Assembly (NCBI GenBank): GCA_948474755.1
Contig: CAOLHI010000644.1
Location: forward strand, 62,001 to 126,000
DNA length: 64,000 nt
From: Ctenosaura bakeri
Taxonomy: Eukaryota; Chordata; Lepidosauria; Squamata; Iguanidae
Direction: 5' to 3'
The position numbers were made by a program, and so were the translations under genes. Shown here in pieces: positions 31,906 through 42,559 of the stretch. The stretch's first letter is position 1, and each line of letters begins with the position of its first letter. The notes under the pieces are model-generated. The model saw only the letters and a list, made by a program, of their open reading frames with translations, made no database searches and was not told the DNA's origin.

Positions 31906-32885
31906 TAGCGTATAGATCTAGCATTGCCTGGGATTTTATTTTCTCATAGGAAATACTTATTAGACAGATTTGACATCCCATATCTCTAATTCCCCAAACT
32001 GTCTTGCCCAGTACCTTTAACTTTTCCCCATATTCCCCAATCCAATCTGTATTCAGAGTTATTAACATGCAGAGGTTGGGTTTCTGAGGAAATACACTGC
32101 CCTCCTCCTTGCTGCTCAGCCTTGTCCCCATAGCAACCGGCCTACTAAAGACAGGCACATTGACTGAGGCCCAAGAGCTCTCCGGCTAAGAATTCTGAAC
32201 GCCCCGCTCTGAATTGCAAACCCCAAGATTCCACAGAATCTTCACAGCCAATCATATGAGGTCTTCTCGTCTGACACAGCCAATCCTATGAGGTTTTCTG
32301 TCAAGCAGACAAACTTTGACTTTCATATATTAGACTAGTGTATATACTCAGCATTGCCCAGGATTTTATTTTCTCATAGTTAATACTTGTTAGAAAGATT
32401 TGAGATCATGTGTCTGTAATTCTCCAACTGCGTTGCCCGGGATTTTATTTTCTCATAGGTAACAGTTGTTAGAAATATCTTAGGAATTATCTTACCTTAC
32501 TTTAGGAATTAGATGTGGCTGAAATACACAGATTTGAGATCCTGTGTCCTGAATTCCCTAAACTGCCTTGTCTAGCAACTGCAACTTTTCCCCATGTTCC
32601 CCAATCTAATCGGTATTCAGAGTTGTCAGCATACAGAGGTTTGGTTTCCGAGGGAATACACTGTCCTCCTTTTTCTTTCTGCTAGGCCTCATCTTGCTGC
32701 TAGGCCTCATCTCCATAGCAACTGGGCTGAGGCCCAAGAACTCTCTGGTTGAGAATTTTAAAGACTCCTCCCTCAACTGCCAACCCCAGGATTCCATAGA
32801 ATCTTCACAGAGAGCCAATCATATGAGGTCTTTGCCTGCCTGACGCAGACACACGAACAGACTTTGACTTCTGTATATTAGCTTC
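31905..32885. repeat. Tandem pair of ~430-540-bp unclassified repeat
   Basis: Unit 1 (about 31905-32337) and unit 2 (about 32338-32885) share, in order, GCATTGCCYRGGATTTTATT, TTTGAGATC-type sequence, CCCCAATCTAATCGGTATTC-type sequence, AATACACTGCCCTCCTC, CATAGCAAC, GAGGCCCAAGAGCTCTC, AATCATATGAGGTCTT and CAAACTTTGACTTC followed by ATATTAG. In unit 2 the first ~70 bp are repeated again (GTTGCCCGGGATTTTATTTT at 32413). Its inner part shares wording with the palindromic MITE centre (CCCCAGGATTCCATAGAATC). Class unknown. The ATATTAGACTAGT junction is faintly reminiscent of Helitron ends, but that is speculation. Confidence 0.72.
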
Positions 32886-32908
32886 GCACGCCATTTCTAA
32901 AGCGAGAG

Positions 32909-33286
32909 GGCCCTTTGAGCGTCATGTAAACGGGAGGAGCGGTCTGCATGATGCTCAAGGGCCTGACGCGGACTGCGCATGCATTTTTTATTTTCGGCTT
33001 AAAGCCGAAAATGCTGCACGGTCGCGCGTTGCTCCGAGGCCCCGCGCGCACTTACCTGCCCTGTGGAGCCTTGGGAGCCGGGCTGGTCGTGCTTCCTGCC
33101 CCAGCGCAGCCTACAGCTCCCAGGCTGCACTACAGAAGGAAGGGGCGGGGCAGGGGCGGGGTGTTTGCGTGACCAGCAAGCCAGCTGCGGCGAGGAAGCA
33201 GAAGGGATGCGAGCGCCTCGCGCAAGAGGCTGCTCATGCGAATGCTGCCCCCCACCTCCGCGAAAAGGTAAGGTGCGGAAAGGGCC
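32909..33286. mobile_element. GC-rich MITE with GGCCCTTT ends (hAT-like), copy 3
   Basis: The left end GGCCCTTTGAGCGTCATG and the right end GGTGCGGAAAGGGCC are inverted. Very rich in GC and CpG. The centre has a small palindrome, TTTTCGGCTT-AAAGCCGAAAA. Shares CAGCGCAGCCT with copies 2 and 5. Long frames (113 to 166 codons) on both strands are GC artefacts without domains. Confidence 0.78.
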
Positions 33287-33389
33287 TAAGTTTTCTAGAC
33301 ATAAACCCACATCTTCGGTTGCAGTACCAAGCAGTATCAAGACCTTGGGTATAAAACATATTTATAGAGCTGTGGGAATGGACTGGAAT

Positions 33390-33605
33390 GCAATAATAAT
33401 ATCCAGAGTGCTGAACTGGAGACCAAGGTTCAAAGTCTGGATGCCAGCGTTCAAAGCCCCATTCAGCCATGGAAACCCACTGGGAGTCCCTTGGGCAAGT
33501 CACAGTTTCCTAGCTTCAGAGAAAGGCAAAGGCAAACCACTTCTGAACAAATCTTGCCAATAAAAGCTTATGAAGTCAGGAACGACTTGAAGACACACAA
33601 CCACA
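33390..33605 (+). mobile_element. tRNA-derived SINE, sense
   Basis: Follows the SINE body: GGAAACCCACTGGGAGTCCC, TTGGGCAAGTCACA, GGCAAAGGCAAACCACTTCT, AACAAATCTTGCCAATAAAA and GACTTGAAGACACACAACCA. The B box region is decayed and partly duplicated (AAGGTTCAAAGTCTGG then GCGTTCAAAGCC). Confidence 0.78.
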
Positions 33606-36244
33606 AATTATTCATTTTGAAAATACACTTCCCTACCCCCCAGTTTCTTGTAAACCCCCTAGGTTTTATACAATTACTTTTGTTTCTTATGTATCTAGAG
33701 ACAGTTACTGCTGTGCCAGTGTTCTGCAACTAAAAAATGGGATAAAAATGATAAAATGCACTATAGCATATACTGCTTATATTTATCTTACATATATATA
33801 AGCCACCAAGTACCCTGTGGTTTGTATTTATGAATAAATAAATAATAGTTTCACTACCTGTGTCCTCTGAAGCAATCTGCTGACATATACTTTCATTTCT
33901 AGTCCTGGCATAGTTCTTTATGACATAGACTTTATGAATAATATCAGCCCATGATGATCCCGCTGCACGTAGCTTTCAACTGCCAGACTCCTTCCCAGTC
34001 CCTAACTTGTTCATGCATATCTTTGACATGTTGGTGCATACGCTATTATCCCACCCTTGTGGAGATCTCACAAACGTGGTGGGTGTCATCCACGGAACTG
34101 CATACACCAAATTCATTCTGTATCTGTATCTCCCACAAAGGACATGGAAAGATTGTCACCAGAGTATTCATATAAAAGGGCATTAAAAAATACATAAATA
34201 GATACATGTCAAATAATGAGAGGAATAAGCAGGTGCATCTGTATGCTTGACAGAGTACACAATGTTGAGGTTTTGCTAATATCCAGGTATCTCTCTTTCA
34301 TGGATCAGTTCACTGGCAAGAGCACACACCCTGCAAATACAATGTCTGAGGTTCCACCCCTGGCTGGGCGGGGGCACAGTATTTCCTATGAGAAAATTGA
34401 ACTGAAGTCCACCTCGATCATTCTCTGCTAAGGAAAGCTTGACTACATTGTGGTTTTATGCTAAGGTAACCTCAAAAGATGTTCATGTATACCTCCACAG
34501 GGCACACAGGAGTGTTAGAAAGCATATGAATCAACTAAAAACACAGGACAATTCACTATTTTTCCTCTTCCTTGCTCCCTTCTCTTTAGTCACTACAGTT
34601 CAGTTTTATAGAGAAGCCATTTCTGTAGGGCCACTGTATATAGAAACCACTGTAGTTAGTTGGGCCATCAAGCAGATGGGTTTTAGAGTCCCTGTTTGCA
34701 TGATGGCCAAATGTTAACAGCTATCCAGTGGCATGAAAGCATTAATTGTATTGTTGGATACCTTTTACATTTTTGCAGTTAGGAAAACTTATGAAGGCTG
34801 AGAAGCAACTAAGGGAGTGATTTTTTTCTCTGTTGCTAACCTATTAATACAGTTCTCATTGCGCACTTTGTTTGCTTCTGCACTACATAACCCTGGGAGG
34901 CTATCTTCCATTGGACTTGATGGGGTTAAACCTCAGCCCAGGGGATCATCTTATGTCCAGCAAAGAGAATTTGATTTGATTGCTAGCCAAGGGTAGTCTG
35001 AGTAGAATTTGTTTGGGGGCCCAGTTCTATCACTGACTGGGAGGAAGGCTGAACCCCATCAGAGGAAGAGCTGGAATGCTTCTTGGTACACATTATACCA
35101 TTTACCATCAATAAAATGTATGCTATAATAGTAACATGTGTTAGTGGTCACCACCAAAAGTACCCCTTGAGAGACCTGGAACTATACACAGTCCTGGAAC
35201 TACACTGCCCCCAACTGTAGAAAGAAGTCACAAAATTGTATTATTTGATATATTCAGCCTTATATTTCAGCTTTATTGTTTTCGTTGTGGTAAAAAGCTT
35301 TGCCTACTTTATGCAAATCAAAATGACAAGCTTATTTTCTGCAACCTGACACTCTTCTATTATGGAGAACAACTAATATACATTATCAGTTTTCAAGCTG
35401 AATTTTAATGCTTGGGGGGCTTGAAGAAATGTCATTGATTTAGAAATGTACAATTAAGTAAAAAACACCATGCCGTAATGTCTCATCATACTTTTTCTGT
35501 TTCTGATTTAAAATGCACAGTGGTACTCAAGGATACTTAAACATGATTTTGAAATGTCAGTAATGAATATCATCAATGTTTGATAACATGAATTTTCAAT
35601 TACAGGAATGCTTAGCATTAATACAATACTTTTTCTGTGTTGAAAATGTCACACAAGAACATAAGTAAAACATAACTGAAAAACCCATGTTTTTCTAACC
35701 TAGTATCCATGTCCTATACTGATGAATTAAGCGTTTCTAGGAGACTACAAAGGAAGTATGTCATTTGTCCCCTCCTCCAAATAAACTGCAATGCTAAGAA
35801 ACAGATTCACAACCCAGAAGTTCTATCTTACTTTCCTGGTTGATAGCTATGGGCAGATAGTTCCAAGAATATGTCTAACCATCTTCTAATGACCTGGGGA
35901 AGGCATCTAAGCCAATGGTTGTTGGCATAACTTTTTACACAAGAATTTACATTATCTTAGTTAGAATAATCCTGTATGATCACCATTCTAGAGGGGTGTC
36001 TATGAAGGGACAGTTCAGCTGAATACCAACTGGTAAGTTTACAGCAGAAACAAAAATCAAACTTAGCAAACTTTCTAGACTACAGTCATTATTTAAGCTA
36101 GAAAATAACTCTGCCTCTCAAACTGTTTAAAGATAACAAAAATGATCACAGAATCCCTTTTCAAAAAGTGCAACCAGCAAACTATATCAATATTCATGCA
36201 TGTTATAATGGTTAATAATAGCATAATAGATGCAGTATACATAC
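33606..36244. other. Intron sequence, no repeat recognised
   Basis: About 2.6 kb directly downstream (gene orientation) of the latrophilin exon. No recognised repeat families apart from a short AATAAATAA run at 33830-33845. This is one of the least repetitive parts of the window. No olfactomedin exon or short alternative exon could be identified. Confidence 0.5.
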
Positions 36245-36354
36245 TGTAAGGAACACATTCATATTGCACTTCTAGGTACTTGTATGTCCCTGGACAAGGG
36301 TCAGGAAACACATCTGGGCCTGCTACCACTGCACACTGTGTCCGGTTGCTGCAC
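36245..36354 (-). CDS. ADGRL3: Latrophilin (adhesion GPCR L) internal exon, end of SUEL lectin domain
   Basis: This is a single coding exon on the minus strand. It starts after the acceptor TTTATCATTCAG (AG at 36356-36355), which has a strong pyrimidine tract, and ends at a GTATGT donor (GT at 36244-36243). It is 110 nt long: one leading base, 36 complete codons and one trailing base, so it begins and ends inside codons. The open phase reads [16 protein letters not shown] and then [19 protein letters not shown]. This matches the C-terminal part of the galactose/rhamnose-binding (SUEL) lectin domain of latrophilins, with four cysteines and an N-R-T glycosylation sequon. Latrophilins are synaptic adhesion GPCRs that bind FLRT and teneurin ligands outside the cell. 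The wording [12 protein letters not shown] fits my memory of ADGRL3 better than ADGRL1 or ADGRL2; the paralogue call is inference. The neighbouring lectin and olfactomedin exons were not found in the window, consistent with very large introns. Confidence 0.87.
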
Positions 36355-36356
36355 CT

Positions 36357-37049
36357 GAATGATAAAGGAAAAGAAGCAAAGAGAAAACTGAAAAATCATT
36401 GCACATCATATTAGATTTTTAATCCAAATTTTCAAGTGAAGATTCAAAATAAATGATGGCCTGAATCCGAGTGGTTAGCCCCAACTAAAGTATATCCAAT
36501 GAATTAACTGTTGAATGGTAAATAAACATGTGTTCAAATTCTATTGAGTCAATGGGTCTTCTGTAGCTGAGACTAACCATAGGATTTAGGTCAATACACA
36601 CATTATACACAGACCAAGAGAGAGAAAAAGAGAGATCAAACGTTAGAGAATATGGGTTCTGACAAGCAAACAATTCTAAATTATTGGTAGGAAGCATTCT
36701 GCTTTTCACTTGGTTTCCAAAGGTTTTAAAATTTGACAAGAGTGTGTTAATAGAAGGTAAGATGCAGCATTTAATGCCACATCATTGACCCCAAATTATT
36801 CAGGCATAATATTGCCTGAGATGGACAGGTTGAACTACATTCTACCATGAATACTCTAAAATATTAATGAAATGATTATGACTCATACTTCCTTTAATCT
36901 GGAATGGGCTAGTTCTGTGCTAAGAGCCATACACTGACCAAATTTCAGACAGGTCCACTAAAAAATGGCTAAGAAACAGTATCAAGAATGTTCTTGCCTG
37001 ACAAATGGCTGCTTTTCAGGAAGTTGGATCATTCCTCTCCTTGCCTTAA
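36357..37049. other. Intron sequence upstream of the exon, no repeat recognised
   Basis: AT-rich, with a good pyrimidine tract (on the minus strand) immediately before the acceptor. No coding frame is supported. Confidence 0.5.
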
Positions 37050-37085
37050 ACAGATCAATCCATTTAAACAGATCAATCCATTTAA
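37050..37085. repeat. 18-bp direct tandem duplication
   Basis: ACAGATCAATCCATTTAA occurs twice in perfect tandem (37050-37067 and 37068-37085). Confidence 0.9.
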
Positions 37086-37134
37086 AGAAACGATACAGTC
37101 TGTTGACACAAATTTGTTGTGTCTTCATGAAATT

Positions 37135-37215
37135 GAAAACAAAAAGTGGCACCTTAAAGACTAGCGAGTTAAATTGTGGCAAAAGCTTTTGTGTCAATTT
37201 CTTCAGGTGTATAAA
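37135..37215 (+). repeat. Fragment of the AAGACTAAC dispersed repeat
   Basis: AAAAAGTGGCACCTTAAAGA, CTAGCGAGTTAAATTGTGGC, AAAAGCTTTTGTGTCAATTT and CTTCAGG is the characteristic wording of a reptile dispersed repeat (GTGGCACCTTAAAGACTAAC ... AAGCTTTTGTGGACTA ... TTCTTCAG). Confidence 0.7.
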
Positions 37216-37438
37216 ATGTTACTTCAGTTGGCACGCAGTTCAGAAGATCCAGAGTGGGTGAGGGTTTGTAATCACTAGAGTTAATTATTAGCTTCTAAAG
37301 TCACCATTTTAAATAAGGAAGGACAATCCTTGCTTTCTATTGTTATTGTCTGATTTGTTCTTAAGGGAAATCTCTTATACAACAAACACGGTTGTATGCA
37401 TAGATGAGAAGGTTTGCAACTTCTGTACCAGAAACGAG

Positions 37439-37618
37439 GGCCACTTCCACACTAGGCTGTTATAGCGCCATGATTCCACTTTCAACTTCCTATGGAATCC
37501 TGGGGTTTGCAGTTTCAGGAGGGGCCAGCCAGCCCCTCCCGAAACTGCAAACCCCAGGATTCTATAGGAGGTTGAAAGTGGAATCATAGCGCTACAACAG
37601 CCTAGTGTGGAAGTGGCC
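37439..37618. mobile_element. Palindromic GGCC-ended MITE, copy 2 (180 bp)
   Basis: A near-perfect palindrome: GGCCACTTCCACACTAGGCT at the left end mirrors AGCCTAGTGTGGAAGTGGCC at the right. The centre is GGGGCCAGCCAGCCCCTCCC. Probably the youngest copy, given its near-identity between arms. Confidence 0.92.
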
Positions 37619-37835
37619 TAGCATAATCATAGGGGTGGGTGACGGAGGAAAAAATCAAAATATTGTTGAAGAAGCAGAGACAACTTTGTAAAAACAGGGG
37701 TGGGGGGGTGAGGACCTTGCCAAAATGGACAAAGAGCCCTGTAAAAATCTGCATTAAAGCCATAGTTAAGTTAAATTTTCCATTTTGTTTTCCATTGCCT
37801 CCATGCTTCATATAATACAGTGAATCTTCTTCAAA

Positions 37836-37871
37836 GAAAGAAAGGAAAGGAAAGGAAAGGAAAGGAAAGGA
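37836..37871. repeat. (AAAGG)n microsatellite
   Basis: Six AAAGG units. Confidence 0.9.
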
Positions 37872-38477
37872 TTAAAAAAACCCTTTAGGGTTCTTTCATA
37901 TCTGTCTAAAGATATTTTTAAAAACCCAAGAACTACAACAACACATAGCCCAGGTTTCTTACACATTTGCCCTGCTTGGAAGGAGCCCTTAGTTTAAGGA
38001 AAGAGGACAGAAGCTGATTGACCCAGTGAAAGAGTGGGTGCATAGCAGGGAGATTTTTTTTTTTTTTGGGTGAAATCTTGCTGGTGCATTACACTGGTGT
38101 AACTATGGCAAAGTAGGTGACAGCGACAGCAGGGAAAGGACTTTAGGTTCATTGGCTGTGAAGGAATTAAAGCACCAGAGAAGCAGGCTAATCAAAAGCT
38201 AGATGATTTTGTCTGTCCTCTCTTGATAACACGGAGCAACCCTGGAAAAAATAAAACTGCTAGCTTTGTGTAGCAATAAGATTCTAGCCCTTTTGTGTGG
38301 TGGTGTAATGGAGCCAGAATTTGCAGGATTGAAGTCTGTGGACCTGCCGACTCCACCTCCTTTGTCCCCCCCGCTTCCCTCTGGGTTTGGTTGCAGTCCT
38401 CATAGTAGCTGGAGGGAGCACTGCTTTTCCTTGCAAAAATTAGCTACATCTATTTTAGTCCTAAGTATTCAGGGTGA
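37872..38477. other. No gene recognised
   Basis: Mixed sequence with a poly-T tract at 38055-38068. No supported frame. Confidence 0.4.
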
Positions 38478-38665
38478 AAGCCAGTGTGCTGTATTGGTTT
38501 AAGTCTGGAGACTAAGGTTCAAACCCCCGCTTGGCCATGGGAACCCACTGAGTGGCTTTGGGCAAGTCACACTCTCTCAGCCTCAGAGGAAGGCAAAGGC
38601 AAATCCCCTTTGGACAAATTTGCCAAGGTTTCCATAAGTCAGAAATAACAAATTTAGGGGTGTCT
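38478..38665 (+). mobile_element. tRNA-derived SINE, sense
   Basis: GCCAGTGTGCTGTATTGG is a decayed A box and GGTTCAAACCC a decayed B box. The body follows: CTTGGCCATGGGAACCCACT, TTTGGGCAAGTCACACTCTC and CCTCAGAGGAAGGCAAAGGC. Tail CCATAAGTCAGAAATAAC. Confidence 0.8.
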
Positions 38666-40257
38666 TGGTCCTGAGTAGATGAAACCTATTACAAAGGACC
38701 TCTGTTGATGGAGATGAAAATTGCTTGATTATTTCAAAGTACATCATATAGAGCTGCTTGCATCTTTTGGGAGACTGCCATAGCAACCATTATGATGAGG
38801 GCCTCCACTTAAAAATTTACCATTCTGCCACTGGTTTAAATGAGCAAGACAGAAAAAGATGTTTACTACTTGTCGAATAAAGACTAAAGCTACATACTTT
38901 CAATGCTTTCTGACACAAACATCCATAACCACTTCGACTCTTCCCTCAGAGCAACTTTTTATCCATGAATAATAAATACAGAAATAATGGTTTCAGCCTA
39001 ATTTCTCTGTCATGCACTATCAGCAAAAGTGATCATACATTTTCTATCTCTCTACAATCTATTAAAAATAAGTGTTATACTGAACACTTGCCAGTAAATT
39101 CCTGGTAGTAATTTATAGCACAACAAATATAACCATGGGGATACACTTTGCAACCATTTTGACAATACAGTATAAAAAGTATAAAAAAGACACTATAAGA
39201 ACGCAAGACCTGCTTCCAATACTGTATGTCCCAGATTTAACTCATCAGTGACCTTAGGAAATATGTTAGAAACAGCTATAGCAATCAAACTGAATTCCAC
39301 TAAAGTTGAAATAGGGTTAAACTTTATCTGCTTTAACAAGGATTAAATTTTAGTCTGGACAATAAATCAGTTAATTAATGAGTGACCTAAATCTTTTAAT
39401 TTTACAAAAATTACTCCCAAGATACAGTGTTCCCTTTACGACACAGGTTAACTGGATAATCCAGGGTCCCAGAAAGGTTTCATGTTTCTGATGGAAGTAT
39501 GGCAGTTTAGGAACTGTGATAATGCTTTCTCCATTTGTAAGAAAGGATGACGTGTAACAACTCAGGATGTACAGGAATGTGGCAGTTCAGATTCTGAGGC
39601 CAATCTTCCATTTCCTCTGATACATAAAATGATCACGAACCTTTATGTCTGCTTCTACCAAATGTATTGCAATTTGAACAAATGAGTAGATTGTTAGTTT
39701 CTGGATATTCATACATACTTCTGTGCATGCTAGTTTCTGCAAATGTTAGTCTTGATGTTTAAGAATAGGGAACCCATTCAAAGAACATTATGATACATAT
39801 TTGACTTACATAAACAATTCCCAGGACTAAAGAAAGCTAAGATACTCTGTGGTTTTTCCGGATATAGGACACAAAAAGGTGTACAAGTTGGAAACTCAGT
39901 GCAAACGTAAGGACAGATTTTGCAGAATTTCAGAATTAATGTTGTTGTCTCTCTCCTTCCTTCCTTTCTTCCTTCCTTCCTTCCTTCCGACAGATGGTCT
40001 CAAGTGGCAGTAATCATACTAATATATAGGTTTCTGAAGGAGCTGTCAAGTGTATTCCATCAAAATAAAATCACTAGATATATAGATGACAAAGCAACAG
40101 GATAAACTCAGCAAGCTGGAAAAGCACCTTCTTTGATTGTTTTCCAAACATCAAATAATTAAAAATGATTATTTTTAAAAATCTTGCACCTGCATGGAAT
40201 CTCCCAGGGATCTTAGGTAAGTCAACATCTCTCATTACCACTGTAGAAATAATAGTA
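38666..40257. other. Intron sequence, mostly unique; contains a (TTCC)n tract
   Basis: No recognised repeat except the CCTT microsatellite at 39955-39988. No supported coding frame. Confidence 0.5.
39955..39988. repeat. (CCTT)n microsatellite
   Basis: Eight slightly imperfect CCTT units. Confidence 0.9.
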
Positions 40258-40440
40258 CAGGTAAATCTCGGTTAAGGAAGTAGAGATGTTCATTGGCATT
40301 GTTTCTTGAACAGAAAATTTGGTACCAAGAGGTAAAAATAACATGAAAAAAATTGGGGAAGGTTCCTGCATAGCCAAAAAAAAAGGCAGTTCAACATGTT
40401 TCAACAAAATTTTTATCTAAAACTAACAAAACTGGCTTGG
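40258..40440 (+). mobile_element. Mariner/Tigger-type half element
   Basis: It begins CAGGTAAATCTCGGTTAAGG directly after TA and shares AACAGAAAATTTGGTACCA with the fragment at 12323. No right end was found. Confidence 0.5.
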
Positions 40441-40884
40441 AGGAGATCACTTTGGACTATGAAGCTCTGGGCAGGGAAGTGAAGAGAATTACTCATATTA
40501 CTCATATTCAGAAAGATCTGTTAAGTGCAGCAAATAATGAAGCTTTACTAGTGAAGAAAAACAATAGATAGAGTGTCACTTTCATCTTTGTAGACCTTGA
40601 GCTGTTATGTGGATTAAAATAAAAACATTATAGTTCTTCCTTCAGAAGTCCCTTGTTTTGAAGCTTTAGCATAATAGTATATCTGTTTGTATGCAGAACA
40701 TTAGTTAAAAGAAAGTGGCAATCTTCATATTGTGCTCTGTGAAATTCTTTGTTGAAGCCACCATTAGTGTTCTATGAAGACTAATATCTATGATTCCCTG
40801 CCTCCCTCCCTCTTTCTCGCCACTATATATACCTATAAAGTATTTTATTTTCTTCTGTAACAGTAATTTATAAGTGTTTACTCT

Positions 40885-41215
40885 GACTTCCAGAAGGCTT
40901 TTTGACAAAATTCAGCCCCAAAGAGATCTCAGTGAACTTAACAGTCATGAGCAGGAAAAAAATTCTTATGAATCAGAAACTGACTAAACAACAGAAAGAA
41001 AGAGCAGGAATAAAGAACAGATCTTGCAACAGAAGGATGTAAATGGTTTGGATCTGTATTGGCACCAGTGCTTTTTAACCTGATTATAAATCACCATGAG
41101 TTAGGGATGAGCAGCTACATGGCTGGGTTTGTGAAGGTGGGTTGAGATATCTTCCTGCTTGGATCAAGAGCTTCCAGTGCTGATGACATCAAAGTATAAA
41201 AGCCGGTTAGAACAA
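40885..41215 (+). mobile_element. CR1-family LINE, sense, RT palm fragment
   Basis: The plus frame reads VYSDFQKAF at the start (motif A form VYLDFSKAFD). The DNA wording AGAGCAGGAATAAAGAACAG, TCTGTATTGGCACCAGTGCT and TTTTAACCTGATTATAAATC matches the GSVLGPVLFNLFIND region. It ends before motif C. Heavily decayed. Confidence 0.55.
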
Positions 41216-42559
41216 AACAGATTATGATAGATAATCCTGTGATTTACATACAGTTCAATCACTCACCAGGGGATGTTGTGAGATGGTTTATTTGGCCTAG
41301 AAATAAGCAGCAGTCTCCTTGTCCTGATTCTTCTAAAATGTTTTTTTTAAAAAACCAAGCAATATCCTTTGCAATTTTGTTTGCTTTCTGTGTCAGCGCC
41401 TATTAATCTGACTCAAATGAAATGCAAGGAGCTCAAAGAAATCAAGGCAGAAAATGAAACTAGCAAAAACATCATAAGAAACATCTTTCTTACTCTTGAC
41501 ATCTGTTTGACATCTGGTTCAGTTGATACCAGGATTGTGTGGTGCGACTGTTTTTAAATGTCTGTTCTTTTTTAGTTTGAACAAACATCTGCACAATGTT
41601 GTCCCAGTTTACATGCATAGGGCATGCTTTTTTGCTGTGTAAATGAACATCTAAAGGGTAGAAAAGACCAATGCCTCTTTCAATAAACCTGAAGGATGCA
41701 ATCTGTCATGATGATAGCCTCTAGATTATGGCAACCCGCCTAGGGAAAACCTGTGCTTACATCCTCCACCGACTCCTCCCCCTCTACAGTAGATGCAAGG
41801 AGGAGACAGGAAGCTTTCCTTCCATGTTTTTATTCACATGCAGTTTAGCCTTATGCCTAAACCTGAACATAGTATTAGAGTTAACTATGATTTACAGTAC
41901 TGAAGCAAGCACACCAAAAAAATGTGGTTTATGTTTGGTTTTGATGAACCACTGTCAAAATTATACACAGCTTAGATTTTAGCTGCAATGTTAAACTGCA
42001 GTTAGCTGAGCCTGGAAGCAAAAGTTTTCAATCACCTAAACAAGGTTTGCTTATACTTATTCATAAAATTATAAATCTTGACTTATTGTTACATCTGCAA
42101 ATAACCGGGGTTCCCTTTTGGATGGTGCAGAAATGTTCATTAAATATAATGTATTTATATGCCCGACAAACACAAACACAGCTTTTTTCAATTGCTTCCA
42201 CAGCCTTATGGTACAGGCAAAATCAACCAAGAATTTTTTTTAGCCTTTAAGATTAAAACAAAAACCCAAAAACCAACCAAACAAAAACCCTGCTCAAACT
42301 TACTTCCCAGTGACCTCTAGAGATCACTTAGACAAAGTGAAGAAAGCAAATCTCTTTCCCAAAGGTGTTGCTGCCTCACTGAAAAATATATTGTATCCTA
42401 AGACAGAGACATCCTAGATTCCTGCTAAGAGAATTTACATTTTACTGTCCTTTGTCTCAGTCCCCACATGACTGAGAGGGGAGCGGCCTCTGCCTGCATT
42501 AAGACAGAAACAACATCTGCTATGAAAGGTAGGCCTGTGAATCCAACATGTTCACCTTG
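41216..42559. other. No gene or clear repeat recognised
   Basis: AT-rich sequence, with an (AAACC)-like run at 42265-42290. No supported frame. Confidence 0.5.

Larger units (their letters stand above)
1..36244 (-). other. Intron downstream of the latrophilin exon (partial)
   Basis: In gene orientation this is the 5' part of the next intron, opening with GTATGTATAC at 36244. It runs at least 36 kb without a recognised olfactomedin-domain exon. That exon would be long and easy to see, so it must lie outside the window. Filled with LINE, SINE, LTR and MITE remnants. Confidence 0.62.

Noticed and set aside
32909..33286. CpG-island promoter of a gene
   Set aside because: The GC-rich block has transposon ends and sister copies at four other places, so it is a MITE.
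33063..33563. 166-codon plus-strand frame
   Set aside because: Runs from a GC-rich MITE into a SINE; a chance frame with no domain.
36245..36329. Reading the 78-codon minus frame at 36093-36329 as a free-standing small protein
   Set aside because: Only its first third is conserved; it is the latrophilin exon read through its splice donor into the intron.
37836..37871. CRISPR-like or other regular array
   Set aside because: Simple microsatellite; no CRISPR-type spacing anywhere in the window and the genome is eukaryotic.
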